NCBI GenBank assembly: GCA_945861635.1
Contig: CAMAWH010000008.1
Coordinates: 62,001-126,000, forward strand
DNA: 64,000 nt
DNA from: Klebsiella pneumoniae
Lineage (GTDB): Bacteria; Myxococcota_A; UBA796; SXON01
Reading direction: 5' to 3'
Part shown: in pieces, positions 1-7,972 of the stretch
Numbering within the stretch: the stretch's first letter is position 1
How the letters are laid out: the number at the start of each line of letters is the position of its first letter
Notes under the pieces: model-generated
What the model saw: only the letters and a program-made list of their open reading frames with translations
Database searches by the model: none
What the model was told of the DNA's origin: nothing
Made by a program: the position numbers and the translations under genes

Positions 1-837
1 CAGTACTACGGTTCGTGGGGCGGATGGGACGCGGCAGCCCCCCCCGAAACACGCGCCGCGTACCTGCAGAAGAAGCTGACGTCGCGGGCGATGTGGATCG
101 GCACGCGCGTGCACAGCGTGGCCGAAGGTGTGCTGAAGGATGCACTTGCCGGGCGCGCTCTACCGACGGTGGACGTAGCGAAAGCGCGCGTTCGCGGCGT
201 TGCAGCGGCGGACATCGCAGGCTCCGCGTCCGGCGCGTGGTTGCAGCGTCCGGCGCGCCGAACCGGGTTCGGCGAACATTACTACGGGGAGTCCGTCGAC
301 GACGCCGAATGGGAAGCGGCAATCGCCGAGATCGAGCGTCAGGTGAGCGTATTGTTCGGGCATCGAATCTTCCGCCGACTGCTGGCCGTCGGCCCCCGCG
401 TTCGGCAGGTTGAGGTTCTTCAGCGGTTCCGCGTGGACGACGCGGAAGTGTATGTGGCGCTCGATGTGCTCGTCGAAGACGGAAAGGGCGGCGTCACGAT
501 TATCGACTGGAAGACGGGTTCGGCGCATGCGATGGAGGAGATCGCGGCGCAGCTGGGGGTCTATGGCCTCTACGTGACGCAGGAATTGGGCGTGCCGGAC
601 GATCAGGTCACGGCGATGCACGTGAACACCCGGTATGGCACGGAAACGACCCATCGTGTGGATGCGGTCGCAATCGCGTCGGCGCGCTCGCTGATTGCGT
701 CGTCGATCGCGGCGATGCGTGAAAAACTCAGCGATATACTGGAAAATAAGGCAGATCGCGAAGCCTTCCCGTGTGTTCCCCTGGGGGATGCCGCGTGCGC
801 CCGGTGCTCGTTCCGCCGGACGTGCGAGCGAGAATAA
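1..837 (+). CDS. PD-(D/E)XK nuclease, RecB/Cas4-like, Fe-S type (5' partial)
   Basis: The frame is open from base 1, so the N-terminus lies outside the window. The visible part shows the RecB-type core: an acidic residue in VALDVLVEDG, the D-x-K motif in IIDWKTG, then the Q-x3-Y helix motif (QLGVYGLYV). The C-terminus has C-x2-C-x5-C (CARCSFRRTC), the spacing of the three C-terminal cysteines that, with one N-terminal cysteine, hold a 4Fe-4S cluster in Cas4 and AddB-type nucleases. The fourth cysteine would be upstream of the window. Family knowledge suggests a single-strand or end-processing DNA nuclease. There is no cas gene or AddA-like helicase next to it in what is visible, so its partner is unknown. 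It could also be the C-terminal part of a larger helicase-nuclease. Confidence 0.8.
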   Translation, partial: QYYGSWGGWDAAAPPETRAAYLQKKLTSRAMWIGTRVHSVAEGVLKDALAGRALPTVDVAKARVRGVAAADIAGSASGAWLQRPARRTGFGEHYYGESVDDAEWEAAIAEIERQVSVLFGHRIFRRLLAVGPRVRQVEVLQRFRVDDAEVYVALDVLVEDGKGGVTIIDWKTGSAHAMEEIAAQLGVYGLYVTQELGVPDDQVTAMHVNTRYGTETTHRVDAVAIASARSLIASSIAAMREKLSDILENKADREAFPCVPLGDAACARCSFRRTCERE

Positions 838-839
838 TT

Positions 840-860
840 AGGGGCGGACATTTTTTGGCA
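840..860 (+). repeat. 21-bp dispersed repeat, copy 1
   Basis: The 21 bases from A840 to A860 (core GGGGCGGACATTTTTTGGCA) recur exactly at 51757-51777. This copy begins 3 bases after the stop codon of the nuclease gene and about 50 bases before the next start. The flanks of the two copies do not match. It could be the end of a degraded mobile element or a short intergenic repeat; no transposase is visible. Confidence 0.75.
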
Positions 861-909
861 CACATGATGGGCTGAAGTTCAGTAGAACAGATGCACACCA
901 GGGTCGCGC

Positions 910-2100
910 ATGATTTCATCCTTTCGTCTCACCCCCATTCACCCGGCGGGGGGATTTGGGGAGCACGTGTCTCGACTGGGCGGCCGCTGCTTCCTTGCGC
1001 GCGGCCCGGGCGGCCCTGCGGAAGGTGACGTGCTCGTGACGCTGCCCGCCGAGTCCGGTGGTCGTTGTGTGATCGTGCCGAAGGGCATGGGCAGTGCAGT
1101 GGTGGCCAATGGCGTTGCGGGTGGTTGGGTGGCGGCGGGCAGCGGTTCGACCTTCGGGCCCGCTCGCTGGGCCAGCGTGGGCAGCGTGGCGGCCTGGGTG
1201 CGCTCCGTTCGCCTTCCCGTAGGTCCGAACGGCGCCGTCGGTGCGCGTGAGCGGCCGATCGCCGAGGATGGAGGTTGGATCGTCATTCGCCCGGTGGGCG
1301 TGGCATGGGCCGAGGCGCGCCGCGCGGATCCGTCCGCGGGCCGCGGTGCCGTTGTCGTTCTGGACCGGTGGGTGCGCGCGGTTTCGCCTGTCGCGCGGGC
1401 GTGTGGCGTCGCCGTCGGGATGTCCGCAGCGCAGGCGTCCGCACGGTGCGCTGCGGTCCGCTTCATTCAGCCGCCCCCCCGTGGCGATTCGTGGGAGCGG
1501 ATGACCGATGTCCTCGAGGTTGAACTCGCGGGCGTCACGAGAAGCGGAGCGGGGTTCGTGGCGCGCGCCGGGGGGGCGCGGGGGGCCGCCGCGCTCGCGC
1601 TGGCCGAACGGATTGCGCACCGGCTGTGGCAGTCGGTGGGCGTCGAGGCGCGCATTGCCGTGGCGGGTTCGGCGGCGGAGGCGCGTGCGCTCGTTGCGGT
1701 TCTCGAACCGAATCAAGTGGCGGTGGCGCCGCACGGTGGCGCGCCCGTTTGGTCCGTCCACACGAGGGGCGGTGCGTGGTCACGTTCGGCCCGGTCGGCA
1801 TCGTGGCGTGGTCCGAGTCTCCCGGACGTGGAAGGCATCGTTGCCTTGTGCCGATCGATCGCCCCGTCGGCATCCGGTCCGCTTCGTTTGACGCTCGACA
1901 CCGGGAATCGGCGTCACATCATCGACGTCCCGGCCGGGCCGCTTGCCGCGGCGGCGCGCGTGGAATCCGCCGTGCGGGAGTGTGCGTTGGGCGTCGGTCC
2001 GATCTCGGCGGTGCGGATGCGCGCGCTGGTGACCCGCGGAGAACGACGCGTTGCGCCACATGGGCGCGTGCAGCTTCCCCTCCTGCCTGCAGCGCGGTAA
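910..2100 (+). CDS. Degenerate Y-family DNA polymerase-like (ImuB/DinB-like) protein
   Basis: 396 residues. From about residue 140 the order of elements resembles the palm and fingers of Y-family polymerases. There is a strand followed by ARACGVAVGMSAAQASARC (the usual Ar-GV-GM-A-a-cp pattern), then a helix with AERIAHRLWQ and a strand RIAVAGSAAEARALVA (the vGiA-n-k-A region). A C-terminal region could match a little-finger domain. The acidic catalytic residues expected near the first strand and in the S-x-DE motif are not apparent, so it may be catalytically dead like ImuB. The first 115 residues are Gly/Ala-rich and I do not recognise them. ImuB normally works with ImuA/RecA and DnaE2 in SOS mutagenesis; neither partner is visible here. 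The assignment is tentative and rests on pattern only. Confidence 0.45.
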   Translation: MISSFRLTPIHPAGGFGEHVSRLGGRCFLARGPGGPAEGDVLVTLPAESGGRCVIVPKGMGSAVVANGVAGGWVAAGSGSTFGPARWASVGSVAAWVRSVRLPVGPNGAVGARERPIAEDGGWIVIRPVGVAWAEARRADPSAGRGAVVVLDRWVRAVSPVARACGVAVGMSAAQASARCAAVRFIQPPPRGDSWERMTDVLEVELAGVTRSGAGFVARAGGARGAAALALAERIAHRLWQSVGVEARIAVAGSAAEARALVAVLEPNQVAVAPHGGAPVWSVHTRGGAWSRSARSASWRGPSLPDVEGIVALCRSIAPSASGPLRLTLDTGNRRHIIDVPAGPLAAAARVESAVRECALGVGPISAVRMRALVTRGERRVAPHGRVQLPLLPAAR

Positions 2101-2109
2101 GGGCGGTGG

Positions 2110-2907
2110 GTGCACGTCCTTCGGTCATTGCCGTTCGCGTTTGTGGGCGTGGTTCACATTCGACCGCTCCCGGCGGGTCCCGTCGCAACGGCGGGGTTTG
2201 TCGATGCGCGTGCGCGGGCGCTTGCCGATGCGGCGGCGTTGGTCCAGGGGGGCGCCGACGCCCTGATCCTGGAGAATTTCGGGGACGCTCCGTTTCCGTC
2301 GGGCGCCGTGGATCCGCATGTCGTGGCGTTCGTTGCGATCCTTGCGTCGGAAATTCGGCAGCGCCACCCAACGGTGCGTGTGGGCATCAACCTACTGCGG
2401 AACGACGCGCGCGGAGCCATCGGCGCTGCCGCCGCCAGCGGGGCTCACTTTGTACGCGTCAACATCCACACCGGGGCAATGGTGACGGATCAAGGGCTGA
2501 TCCAAGGTGACGCGCACCGGACGCTTCGCTACCGTCGCGAGTTGGAGGCCGGCGCCGTCGGCATTGCGGCCGATGTGTTTGTGAAACACGCAGTTCCGCT
2601 GGGCCAGCCCGACGTCGGTGCTGTTGCGGCGGACACCTTCCGAAGGGGCGGCGCGGATGTGCTCATCGTGACCGGTGAGGGCACGGGTCGCCCGGCCGAT
2701 GCGGCTCGCGTGGCTGTCGTGCGCGCTGCCGTTCCGGAGGCGAAGGTGTGGGTGGGGAGCGGCGTTACCGTGGCGTCGGCGCTGATGTGGCGGCAAGCCG
2801 CCCACGGCGCCATCGTGGGCACGGCGCTGCACCACGACGAGGACGTCGGCGCGCCGATAGACCCGAATCGCGTCCGGTCCATGGCGGAGGCGTTTCAACG
2901 ATTCTGA
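2110..2907 (+). CDS. BtpA/SgcQ family protein
   Basis: 265 residues with a GTG start 9 bases after the preceding stop. It matches the BtpA/SgcQ TIM-barrel family along its length: VHIRPLP near the N-terminus, DALILENFGDAPF (about residues 52-64), GINLLRND, FVRVNIHTGAMVTDQGLIQG and FVKHAVPL. BtpA was described as a factor for photosystem I stability in cyanobacteria, but members are widespread in non-photosynthetic bacteria and the enzymatic role is unsettled; SgcQ relatives sit in sugar-use loci. It probably forms an operon with the preceding gene. Family membership is secure; function is not. Confidence 0.85.
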   Translation: MHVLRSLPFAFVGVVHIRPLPAGPVATAGFVDARARALADAAALVQGGADALILENFGDAPFPSGAVDPHVVAFVAILASEIRQRHPTVRVGINLLRNDARGAIGAAAASGAHFVRVNIHTGAMVTDQGLIQGDAHRTLRYRRELEAGAVGIAADVFVKHAVPLGQPDVGAVAADTFRRGGADVLIVTGEGTGRPADAARVAVVRAAVPEAKVWVGSGVTVASALMWRQAAHGAIVGTALHHDEDVGAPIDPNRVRSMAEAFQRF

Positions 2908-2922
2908 GCGTCGTTGCTGGTG

Positions 2923-4581
2923 TTACGGCCACGCGCGGAACGGTTCCCGGCACGGACCTTCCAGCGCGGAGTGCTTTCCGGCGATGCGCGACGACCATGG
3001 GCCCGTCGGTGCGGTGGGCTCCCCGGAGAGGATCAAGGCGGCGGCCATCAGGTCGCCGCCGCCCGCCGGGGCCAGGGTTCGGGCAACGTCTCGATGGCCG
3101 TACGCGGCCCCCCACCATGCGGTGCGCCCGATGTCGTCGGGGGCGGCGGCACCCTCGTTCAGTGCCCGGATCGCCGGCTCCGCTTCCCCCGCGGCGGCCA
3201 GCAAATCGGCATGCAGGAAGGAAAGATCGCGTGCCAGCACGTCCTGATCCGCGACGGAAAGCGCCGTTGCCTTCGTGCGCAGTTCGTTGGCCCGTGCGAG
3301 TTCCCCGCGGCGAAGGGCCGCCGCGCTGGCCTCCAACAGAAACAGCGCGGTTGTGGATTCGGCATGGAGCAGCACGGCGTCCCGCGGGGGGCGGTCCGTT
3401 CTCCGCGGCGCTGAGCATGCCGTGACGGCCCGAAGTTCGCCCTCTGCCTCGATGACCACGCCCTGTGGCGTGCGCCATACACGGACTGGAATGCCGCTGG
3501 CAACGCTGAGAATCCCCGTCGCGAACGCTGCGGTTCCGGGAGTGCCGCCGCCGCCGCGAAGGGTGGCGTGGAGGTCGCCGCGCCGGCTGCCGCGAACCGC
3601 CGCGCCGTCCCGCGCGGCGTGGGCGCTCGCATTCAGGAGGCGCGTGACACGTACGCTTCCCCCAACCTCGCTGATCCAGGCGGCTATCTGCGCGAACTCG
3701 ATGCGGAGGTGGTTGGCGGCATCGCCGTCTACGACGAGGTCGAGAATGTCGTTTGCAACGGGAATGTGAGCGGCGGGCGGCGGGGGCGACTCGTTGCGCG
3801 AGGCGGCCAACCCGCGCGCCAGGGCTGCGATGCGGGCGTCGCAGGTGTCGACGCAGGCGACACCGTACGCAGCTGTGGTCTGCCCGGGGAACCCGCGGAA
3901 TCGGCCGCGCCTCACCTCAGTTGCGTCCAGCCCTAGCCCAGCGAGCACCATCGCCCGGCTTCTCGGGTCGAGGTGGCTGCCAAATGCCGCCAGCGCCTCG
4001 CTGACCTCGACGGCCGTGTCCGGCTCGCCGCGCGCAAACAAGGCAAACAACCCGCTGTCGGTGATGCCATGGGGGCCGAGCCGCCGCACCAGGTCGTCCG
4101 CATCCGCACCGCCTGGCGCTCCGTCCAGCACCGCGAGCACGTCGCGCCGGAACGCCGGGTCGCTCGGTGTTCCGGAAAGCAGCGCAGCGCGGACGCCAAC
4201 CGTGCTCGCCCCGGACGCCGCCAGTTCCCGGAGCGCCATCAGCCGCGCCGGGGCCGGATAGCTCCGTGTGCGCGCGACGCGTTCCAGCATCCACCTCGTC
4301 CGGCGGCCCTGCACCAATGACGTGTCGCACGCAGCCGATGCCCCTCGCACCAACCCGGACCAGCGGCGGACCGGCGACGCACAGTCCGGTTCTGCGGCCG
4401 TGGCCCGCAGCCCCGCCAGCACGACGCGTCCGGTGATGGGCCAGGCGAACGGCGTGATTGCAACGGCAATCAGACCGGCGAACGTGCCGATCAACAAAAG
4501 AAGGTGACGTGCCGAAAACCAGGTGCGGGCGCAACAGACGGTGGTCAGTACAGGTCGAACAGGACTCGTGGGAACAGGCAT
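2923..4581 (-). CDS. Membrane-anchored protein of unknown function
   Basis: 552 residues from the ATG at 4581. The frame stays open to 4752, but the Arg/Pro-rich extension there looks non-coding. Residues about 25-48 form one hydrophobic segment (LLLLIGTFAGLIAVAITPFAWP), so the protein is probably anchored in the inner membrane with most of the chain outside. The middle is Ala/Leu-rich and helical, with HEAT- or TPR-like periodicity (ALRELAASG, LAGLGLDATE). Residues about 250-390 may include a papain/transglutaminase-like stretch (GGTPGTAAFATGILSVASGIPVRVW), but I cannot identify catalytic residues with confidence. The C-terminal 150 residues are again repeat-like (AIRALNEGAAAPDDIGRTAWWGAAYG). 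It converges on the BtpA gene with a 15-base gap and diverges from the HEAT-repeat gene. Confidence 0.6.
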   Translation of the reverse strand: MPVPTSPVRPVLTTVCCARTWFSARHLLLLIGTFAGLIAVAITPFAWPITGRVVLAGLRATAAEPDCASPVRRWSGLVRGASAACDTSLVQGRRTRWMLERVARTRSYPAPARLMALRELAASGASTVGVRAALLSGTPSDPAFRRDVLAVLDGAPGGADADDLVRRLGPHGITDSGLFALFARGEPDTAVEVSEALAAFGSHLDPRSRAMVLAGLGLDATEVRRGRFRGFPGQTTAAYGVACVDTCDARIAALARGLAASRNESPPPPAAHIPVANDILDLVVDGDAANHLRIEFAQIAAWISEVGGSVRVTRLLNASAHAARDGAAVRGSRRGDLHATLRGGGGTPGTAAFATGILSVASGIPVRVWRTPQGVVIEAEGELRAVTACSAPRRTDRPPRDAVLLHAESTTALFLLEASAAALRRGELARANELRTKATALSVADQDVLARDLSFLHADLLAAAGEAEPAIRALNEGAAAPDDIGRTAWWGAAYGHRDVARTLAPAGGGDLMAAALILSGEPTAPTGPWSSRIAGKHSALEGPCREPFRAWP

Positions 4582-4994
4582 GGTGCCACGTGTCCACTGC
4601 GTCCGCACACTGGCGATTCGGACAATTCGGTTGGAGGAAGGCGGGAGCTCGCGTCCGTAGGGACGCGAGCCTGCAAGGAAGGAGCGGGGAGGGCACGGAG
4701 CGGGCGAAGCCGTCCGTGGCAAGAAGGTACCGCGCCCACCGATTCGGGTCAACGGTGATCGAGTCGAAAAGTTGACCTGCTACGCCGGAAGTTTGTCTTA
4801 TCAGTAGACGTGTCAATAGCTATGGATAACTCCACCTAAATAGCATAAAACGGTCATAAAACCAATGGAATATGAGTCTCTCGCGCTGCGGAAAACCAGC
4901 GGAAGGGTGGGCCAAAAGAACGTCGTCCGTGCGGAAACGTTCGGAGACCTGTGGAAAAGCACCGGGACGCCGATCATGCGATACCGTATCGCGA
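4582..4994. promoter_or_regulatory. Divergent intergenic region with AT-rich promoter zone
   Basis: About 410 bases separate the two divergent starts used here. Bases 4770-4870 are clearly AT-rich against the genome background and hold TTGACC at 4774 on plus and TTGACA at 4814-4809 on minus, which could serve as -35 boxes. I cannot fix matching -10 boxes. The plus-strand frame of the HEAT gene is open from 4872, so part of this region may be coding if an earlier start is used. A perfect hairpin lies at 4647-4670. Confidence 0.4.
4647..4670. repeat. Perfect 10-bp hairpin
   Basis: GCTCGCGTCC, a GTAG loop, then its exact reverse complement GGACGCGAGC. On the minus strand it would lie in the 5' leader of the membrane-anchored gene, about 65 bases ahead of the chosen start. 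There is no T-run on either side, so it is not a typical intrinsic terminator. Confidence 0.6.
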
Positions 4995-6137
4995 ATGGTG
5001 TGGCCTAGCCGACTCCTCGGGAACCCGTTTCGCCTTGACGCGCGCATGCTGGCGCGCGGCATCCGCCGCGGGGGGGAGTCCTATTCCATCCAGTGCTTTC
5101 GCCATCTTGGTGAGCGAGGTGACGTCGGCGTGCTTCCGTTCCTGCTCCCGTTTCTGACGGCGGAACGCGCGGCCACACGTCGGGCCGCCGCCGCGTGCGT
5201 CGGAAACCTCGGGTTGCCGGGCGGGGCGGAATCCTTGTTGCGCGGCATGCGGGCGGAACGCACGGACACCGGGATGCTCGCGTTCGCGGTTGCGGCCGTG
5301 CGCTGCGGGGCGGATCCGGTGCCGCTGGAGGGGGCCCTGGTTCGCCACGACGCCCGCAGCGTGATGACCGACGGTGGGCTGCGGGCGCCGGGCGCCGCGG
5401 CGGCGGTGACACCACTCGCCGCGCTCTTCTGGAGCACCCTGGGAGACGGGGCGGCCGACGTGCGGCAGGTTGTCCCCCGGCCTGCGCTTCGGCAGCGCCG
5501 CCTCGCCGCCTGCGCAAACGTCCCAGACCCGTCCTCGGGGGTAGAGCCGGAAGCCGGAGGCATTCTGGCGTTGGCCCTCCTCCAGCACCCCGACGATACG
5601 CGCTTGCTTTTGGAGGCGGAGCGCGATCTCGGACGGCGCGCCGCCCACACCCGATTACTGGCGCTGGGTCGAACCGGGGATCCATTGGTGATACCCACGT
5701 TACTCGCGGCCCTACGGGCCCGGGACGTCGACCCTGCGCGAGGATTCACCCAGCGCAGGCTGGCCGCGCTGGGGCTCGGCGTGGTGGGTCTTCGCGAGAC
5801 CACACCGCCGCTCCTGGCGGCCATCTCTGACGAGAAGCACGATTTCGAGGGCCGACCGGGCGCCGGCCTCGGAATTCAGTTTCCGGTCCGTAGCGCGATC
5901 TACTGGGCGCTCGGCGAGATCGCCGATGAGCGAGCCATCTCCGCGCTCGTCGCGGTGCTCGACGATACCCACGGCTCCGCGTTCGGCGGTTTCTACCTGC
6001 CGGCGATGGACGCGCTGATCAAAATCGGTGTGGCTGCCGTGCCCGCGCTCCGCCGCGTCGCTGCGCACGGCTCCGACGTGGCGCGGGCCAACGCTTCGGG
6101 CGCGCTCGCCGCGATCGAAACGGCCCGCCCGTGTTGA
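4995..6137 (+). CDS. HEAT-repeat protein
   Basis: 380 residues if translation starts at the ATG at 4995. The frame is open from 4872, but the first 41 residues of that longer version are low-complexity and basic, so the later start is preferred with limited certainty. The protein is built of helical repeats with the HEAT pattern of Ala/Leu helices and conserved Gly-Asp turns: ALGRTGDPLVIPTLLAAL, ALGLGVVGLRETTPPLLAAI, ALGEIADERAISALVAVL and ALIKIGVAAVPALRRVA. Such proteins are usually protein-binding scaffolds; no catalytic domain is visible and no signal peptide is clear. Its stop overlaps the GTG start of the DUF309 gene, which suggests coupled translation. Confidence 0.75.
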   Translation: MVWPSRLLGNPFRLDARMLARGIRRGGESYSIQCFRHLGERGDVGVLPFLLPFLTAERAATRRAAAACVGNLGLPGGAESLLRGMRAERTDTGMLAFAVAAVRCGADPVPLEGALVRHDARSVMTDGGLRAPGAAAAVTPLAALFWSTLGDGAADVRQVVPRPALRQRRLAACANVPDPSSGVEPEAGGILALALLQHPDDTRLLLEAERDLGRRAAHTRLLALGRTGDPLVIPTLLAALRARDVDPARGFTQRRLAALGLGVVGLRETTPPLLAAISDEKHDFEGRPGAGLGIQFPVRSAIYWALGEIADERAISALVAVLDDTHGSAFGGFYLPAMDALIKIGVAAVPALRRVAAHGSDVARANASGALAAIETARPC

Positions 6138-6517
6138 GCGATCGCCGTTACCAGCACGGCGTCGAGCTTTTTCAGGAGACGGCGTTTTTCGAAGCCCATG
6201 AGGTCATCGAGGCCCTTTGGCGCGAAACTCCGCATGGCGATGTTCGCCTTTTTCTCCAAGGGTTGATTCAAATGGCGGTCAGTCTTGAGCACTGGCGCCG
6301 GGGCAATCCACGGGGCGCGGCGGGGCAGCGGGCCAAGGCGCGTGAGAAACTTGTGCCGCTGCCGAGCCCATTCGAGGGCCTCGAACTCACGCAGCTGCTG
6401 GCAGACATCGAGGCGTTTTACGAAGCCGAAACCGTGGCGGGTCCGACGCCGACGACAGCGTGGCCGCGTCCGCGGTGGTCGGGTCCGGGAAGCGGACTCG
6501 CGCAGCGAGGCCCCTGA
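6131..6517 (+). CDS. DUF309 family protein
   Basis: 128 residues. It starts at GTG 6131, and its first seven bases overlap the end of the HEAT-repeat gene. The N-terminal 70 residues carry the DUF309 signature: G-x-LFQETAFFEAHEVIEALW followed by RLFLQGLIQMAVSLEH and GNPRGA. DUF309 is a small all-helical domain of unknown biochemical role; the conserved acidic and His residues of the FFEAHE motif suggest a metal or ligand site, but no reaction has been assigned. The last 25 residues are Pro/Arg/Gly-rich and probably disordered. Confidence 0.85.
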   Translation: MLSDRRYQHGVELFQETAFFEAHEVIEALWRETPHGDVRLFLQGLIQMAVSLEHWRRGNPRGAAGQRAKAREKLVPLPSPFEGLELTQLLADIEAFYEAETVAGPTPTTAWPRPRWSGPGSGLAQRGP

Positions 6518-6553
6518 AAACGCCCGCCCCCAACAGGTGGCCCCATCCGCCGT

Positions 6554-7318
6554 TCAGATCGCCTCGCTGCCCGAACTCGCCCCTTCGTATCCCACGGGTG
6601 ATCCGCCTACACTTGATGTCGCGTCGGTGCCGCCGGCGCCGCCGACGGGCGTACCCTCGGGCGACTGCACGCGGGCGATGCCGCCGCGCGAAACCATGAC
6701 CCGCCACATGTCGGTGCGGCCGTGCGCCCGCGCTTTTTTGTTGACGAAGTCGAAGCAGATGTAGCCGTCCGCTGCGCCGTCGTCATCGATGTCACAGGCA
6801 AAGTCGGTTGCCGGATTTTGCATCCACCCGCGTGGTGAAAAAACAAGCGTGTTCGATTCACCGCCGACGCCGTCGATCGTGCCATCAAACGTGTTGTCGA
6901 GGCTGACGCCGGTCAACGAATGTTCGGAGCCCTCCGAAAAATCGATCGTGCCTTCCCAGGTCAGCGAGTCCGAGCCGTCCATGTCTGCGGGTAGCGTGTC
7001 CCAACTGCTGCTTCCGGTAGACGCATCGCCCTTCTGCACGCGGTACGCCCCTACGGAGTCCAGACCTCCATACGCGTCGATATCGGTATCCCAAGCGTCG
7101 AGGATGATGCGAACCTGAACGCTCTCTGCGACAGCCCGCATGCGCGCCCCGTTGACGTGTTCTGCGAATTCAAGCGCGGCTCGTCGGGTGCGCCATCCCG
7201 GCACGGCATCCTGCATGATCGCGACACCGAGGACGGACAAAACGCCGATAACAGCCACGGTAATTGCCATTTCGATCAGCGAGAAGCCGGCGCGTGAGGC
7301 ACGGGGTTTGAGGCGCAT
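6554..7318 (-). CDS. GspH/FimT-like type II secretion pseudopilin
   Basis: 254 residues. The N-terminus is a class III prepilin signal: a short basic leader (MRLKPRASRAG), cleavage before FSLIEM, then a hydrophobic helix (AITVAVIGVLSVLGVAIM), with Glu at position +5 as required for assembly and for N-methylation by PilD. The globular part is rich in Asp, Gly and Ser and includes an FSPRGW element common in GspH/FimT heads. An IDDDGAADGY stretch could bind calcium. GspH-type minor pseudopilins sit at the tip of type II secretion or type IV pilus fibres. No other gsp or pil gene is visible, so it is a lone minor pseudopilin here. Confidence 0.85.
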   Translation of the reverse strand: MRLKPRASRAGFSLIEMAITVAVIGVLSVLGVAIMQDAVPGWRTRRAALEFAEHVNGARMRAVAESVQVRIILDAWDTDIDAYGGLDSVGAYRVQKGDASTGSSSWDTLPADMDGSDSLTWEGTIDFSEGSEHSLTGVSLDNTFDGTIDGVGGESNTLVFSPRGWMQNPATDFACDIDDDGAADGYICFDFVNKKARAHGRTDMWRVMVSRGGIARVQSPEGTPVGGAGGTDATSSVGGSPVGYEGASSGSEAI

Positions 7319-7334
7319 GAACAGAAGTATACGC

Positions 7335-7838
7335 CTATTTCGCGGTCAGCAGCTCGCGGATGCGAGCCGCCCCGACGCCCCGTAGCGCATCCCCCTTGTT
7401 TCCGCGCAATTTCACGAGGATACGTTCGGGATCCGCGTCCTCCTGTTTGAGGGATCGATACGCCTTGTCGGACAACTCGAGCGCGTCGAAGCGGGCTTTG
7501 ACGAGCGCCCACGCTCGCCGCGCCCGATCCCGAATGAAGTCCTCTTTATTCTTGAGAAGTTCGGCCGCCTCGCGCGTGCGGCCGGCGTCCTTCAGCTCCC
7601 GCGATCGTCGGTCGGAACGCTGGGTCAATTGCCCCATCGTCGCGGCCGGCGGCACCTCCGCGCCGAGCCTCCGCATGCATGCGATCCAGTCGCTTTTCAG
7701 CGGGTCAGGCAAGCTATCAAGCGCCGACTCGCTCACGACGGGAGCGTCCCTGGCGACCAGAGGCGGTGCCGTTCGTTTTTCCGCGGCGTCCGCGGCAGGG
7801 CCGAGGGCGGTTTTGAGAGCGTCCTTGAGCGCGTTCAC
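7335..7838 (-). CDS. Hypothetical helical protein
   Basis: 167 residues from a GTG at 7838, preceded by AGGA about eight bases upstream. The frame runs open to 8090 but that extension overlaps the rpsD coding region and leader, so the shorter form is used. The chain is highly charged and helical (KDAGRTREAAELLKNKEDFIRDRARRAW), with no signal peptide, membrane segment or cysteine motif apart from a single IACMRR. I do not recognise a family. It lies head to head with rpsD and 16 bases downstream of the pseudopilin start. Confidence 0.65.
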   Translation of the reverse strand: MNALKDALKTALGPAADAAEKRTAPPLVARDAPVVSESALDSLPDPLKSDWIACMRRLGAEVPPAATMGQLTQRSDRRSRELKDAGRTREAAELLKNKEDFIRDRARRAWALVKARFDALELSDKAYRSLKQEDADPERILVKLRGNKGDALRGVGAARIRELLTAK

Positions 7839-7897
7839 GTTGCATCCTGACGGGACTCGGTTAGCGGGCCCGGCCGCCCGGGATCCCCCTGAGCGGG

Positions 7898-7938
7898 TCG
7901 TTACGGCCCACGACTTCCTCGTCGAACCCCCGTAACGA
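7898..7938 (+). promoter_or_regulatory. Inverted repeat in the rpsD leader, candidate S4 control element
   Basis: TCGTTACGG at 7898-7906 pairs perfectly with CCGTAACGA at 7930-7938, leaving a 23-base loop that can itself form a short ACGA/TCGT hairpin. The structure ends about 20 bases before the AAGGAG ribosome site (7959-7964) of rpsD. Ribosomal protein S4 is known to repress its own translation by binding structured leaders in Escherichia coli and Bacillus; linking this element to that control is inference. Confidence 0.45.
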
Positions 7939-7972
7939 ACTCCCTCGTCTCGCACCCCAAGGAGCCATACAA

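Noticed and set aside
1..837. Restriction-modification or defence island made of the RecB/Cas4-like nuclease and the DNA methyltransferase
   Set aside because: The two genes are 20 kb apart with housekeeping genes between them; no cas gene, toxin or other defence marker is near.
916..1761. Minus-strand frame of 281 residues
   Set aside because: Arg/His/Pro-rich composition and lies opposite the polymerase-like gene.
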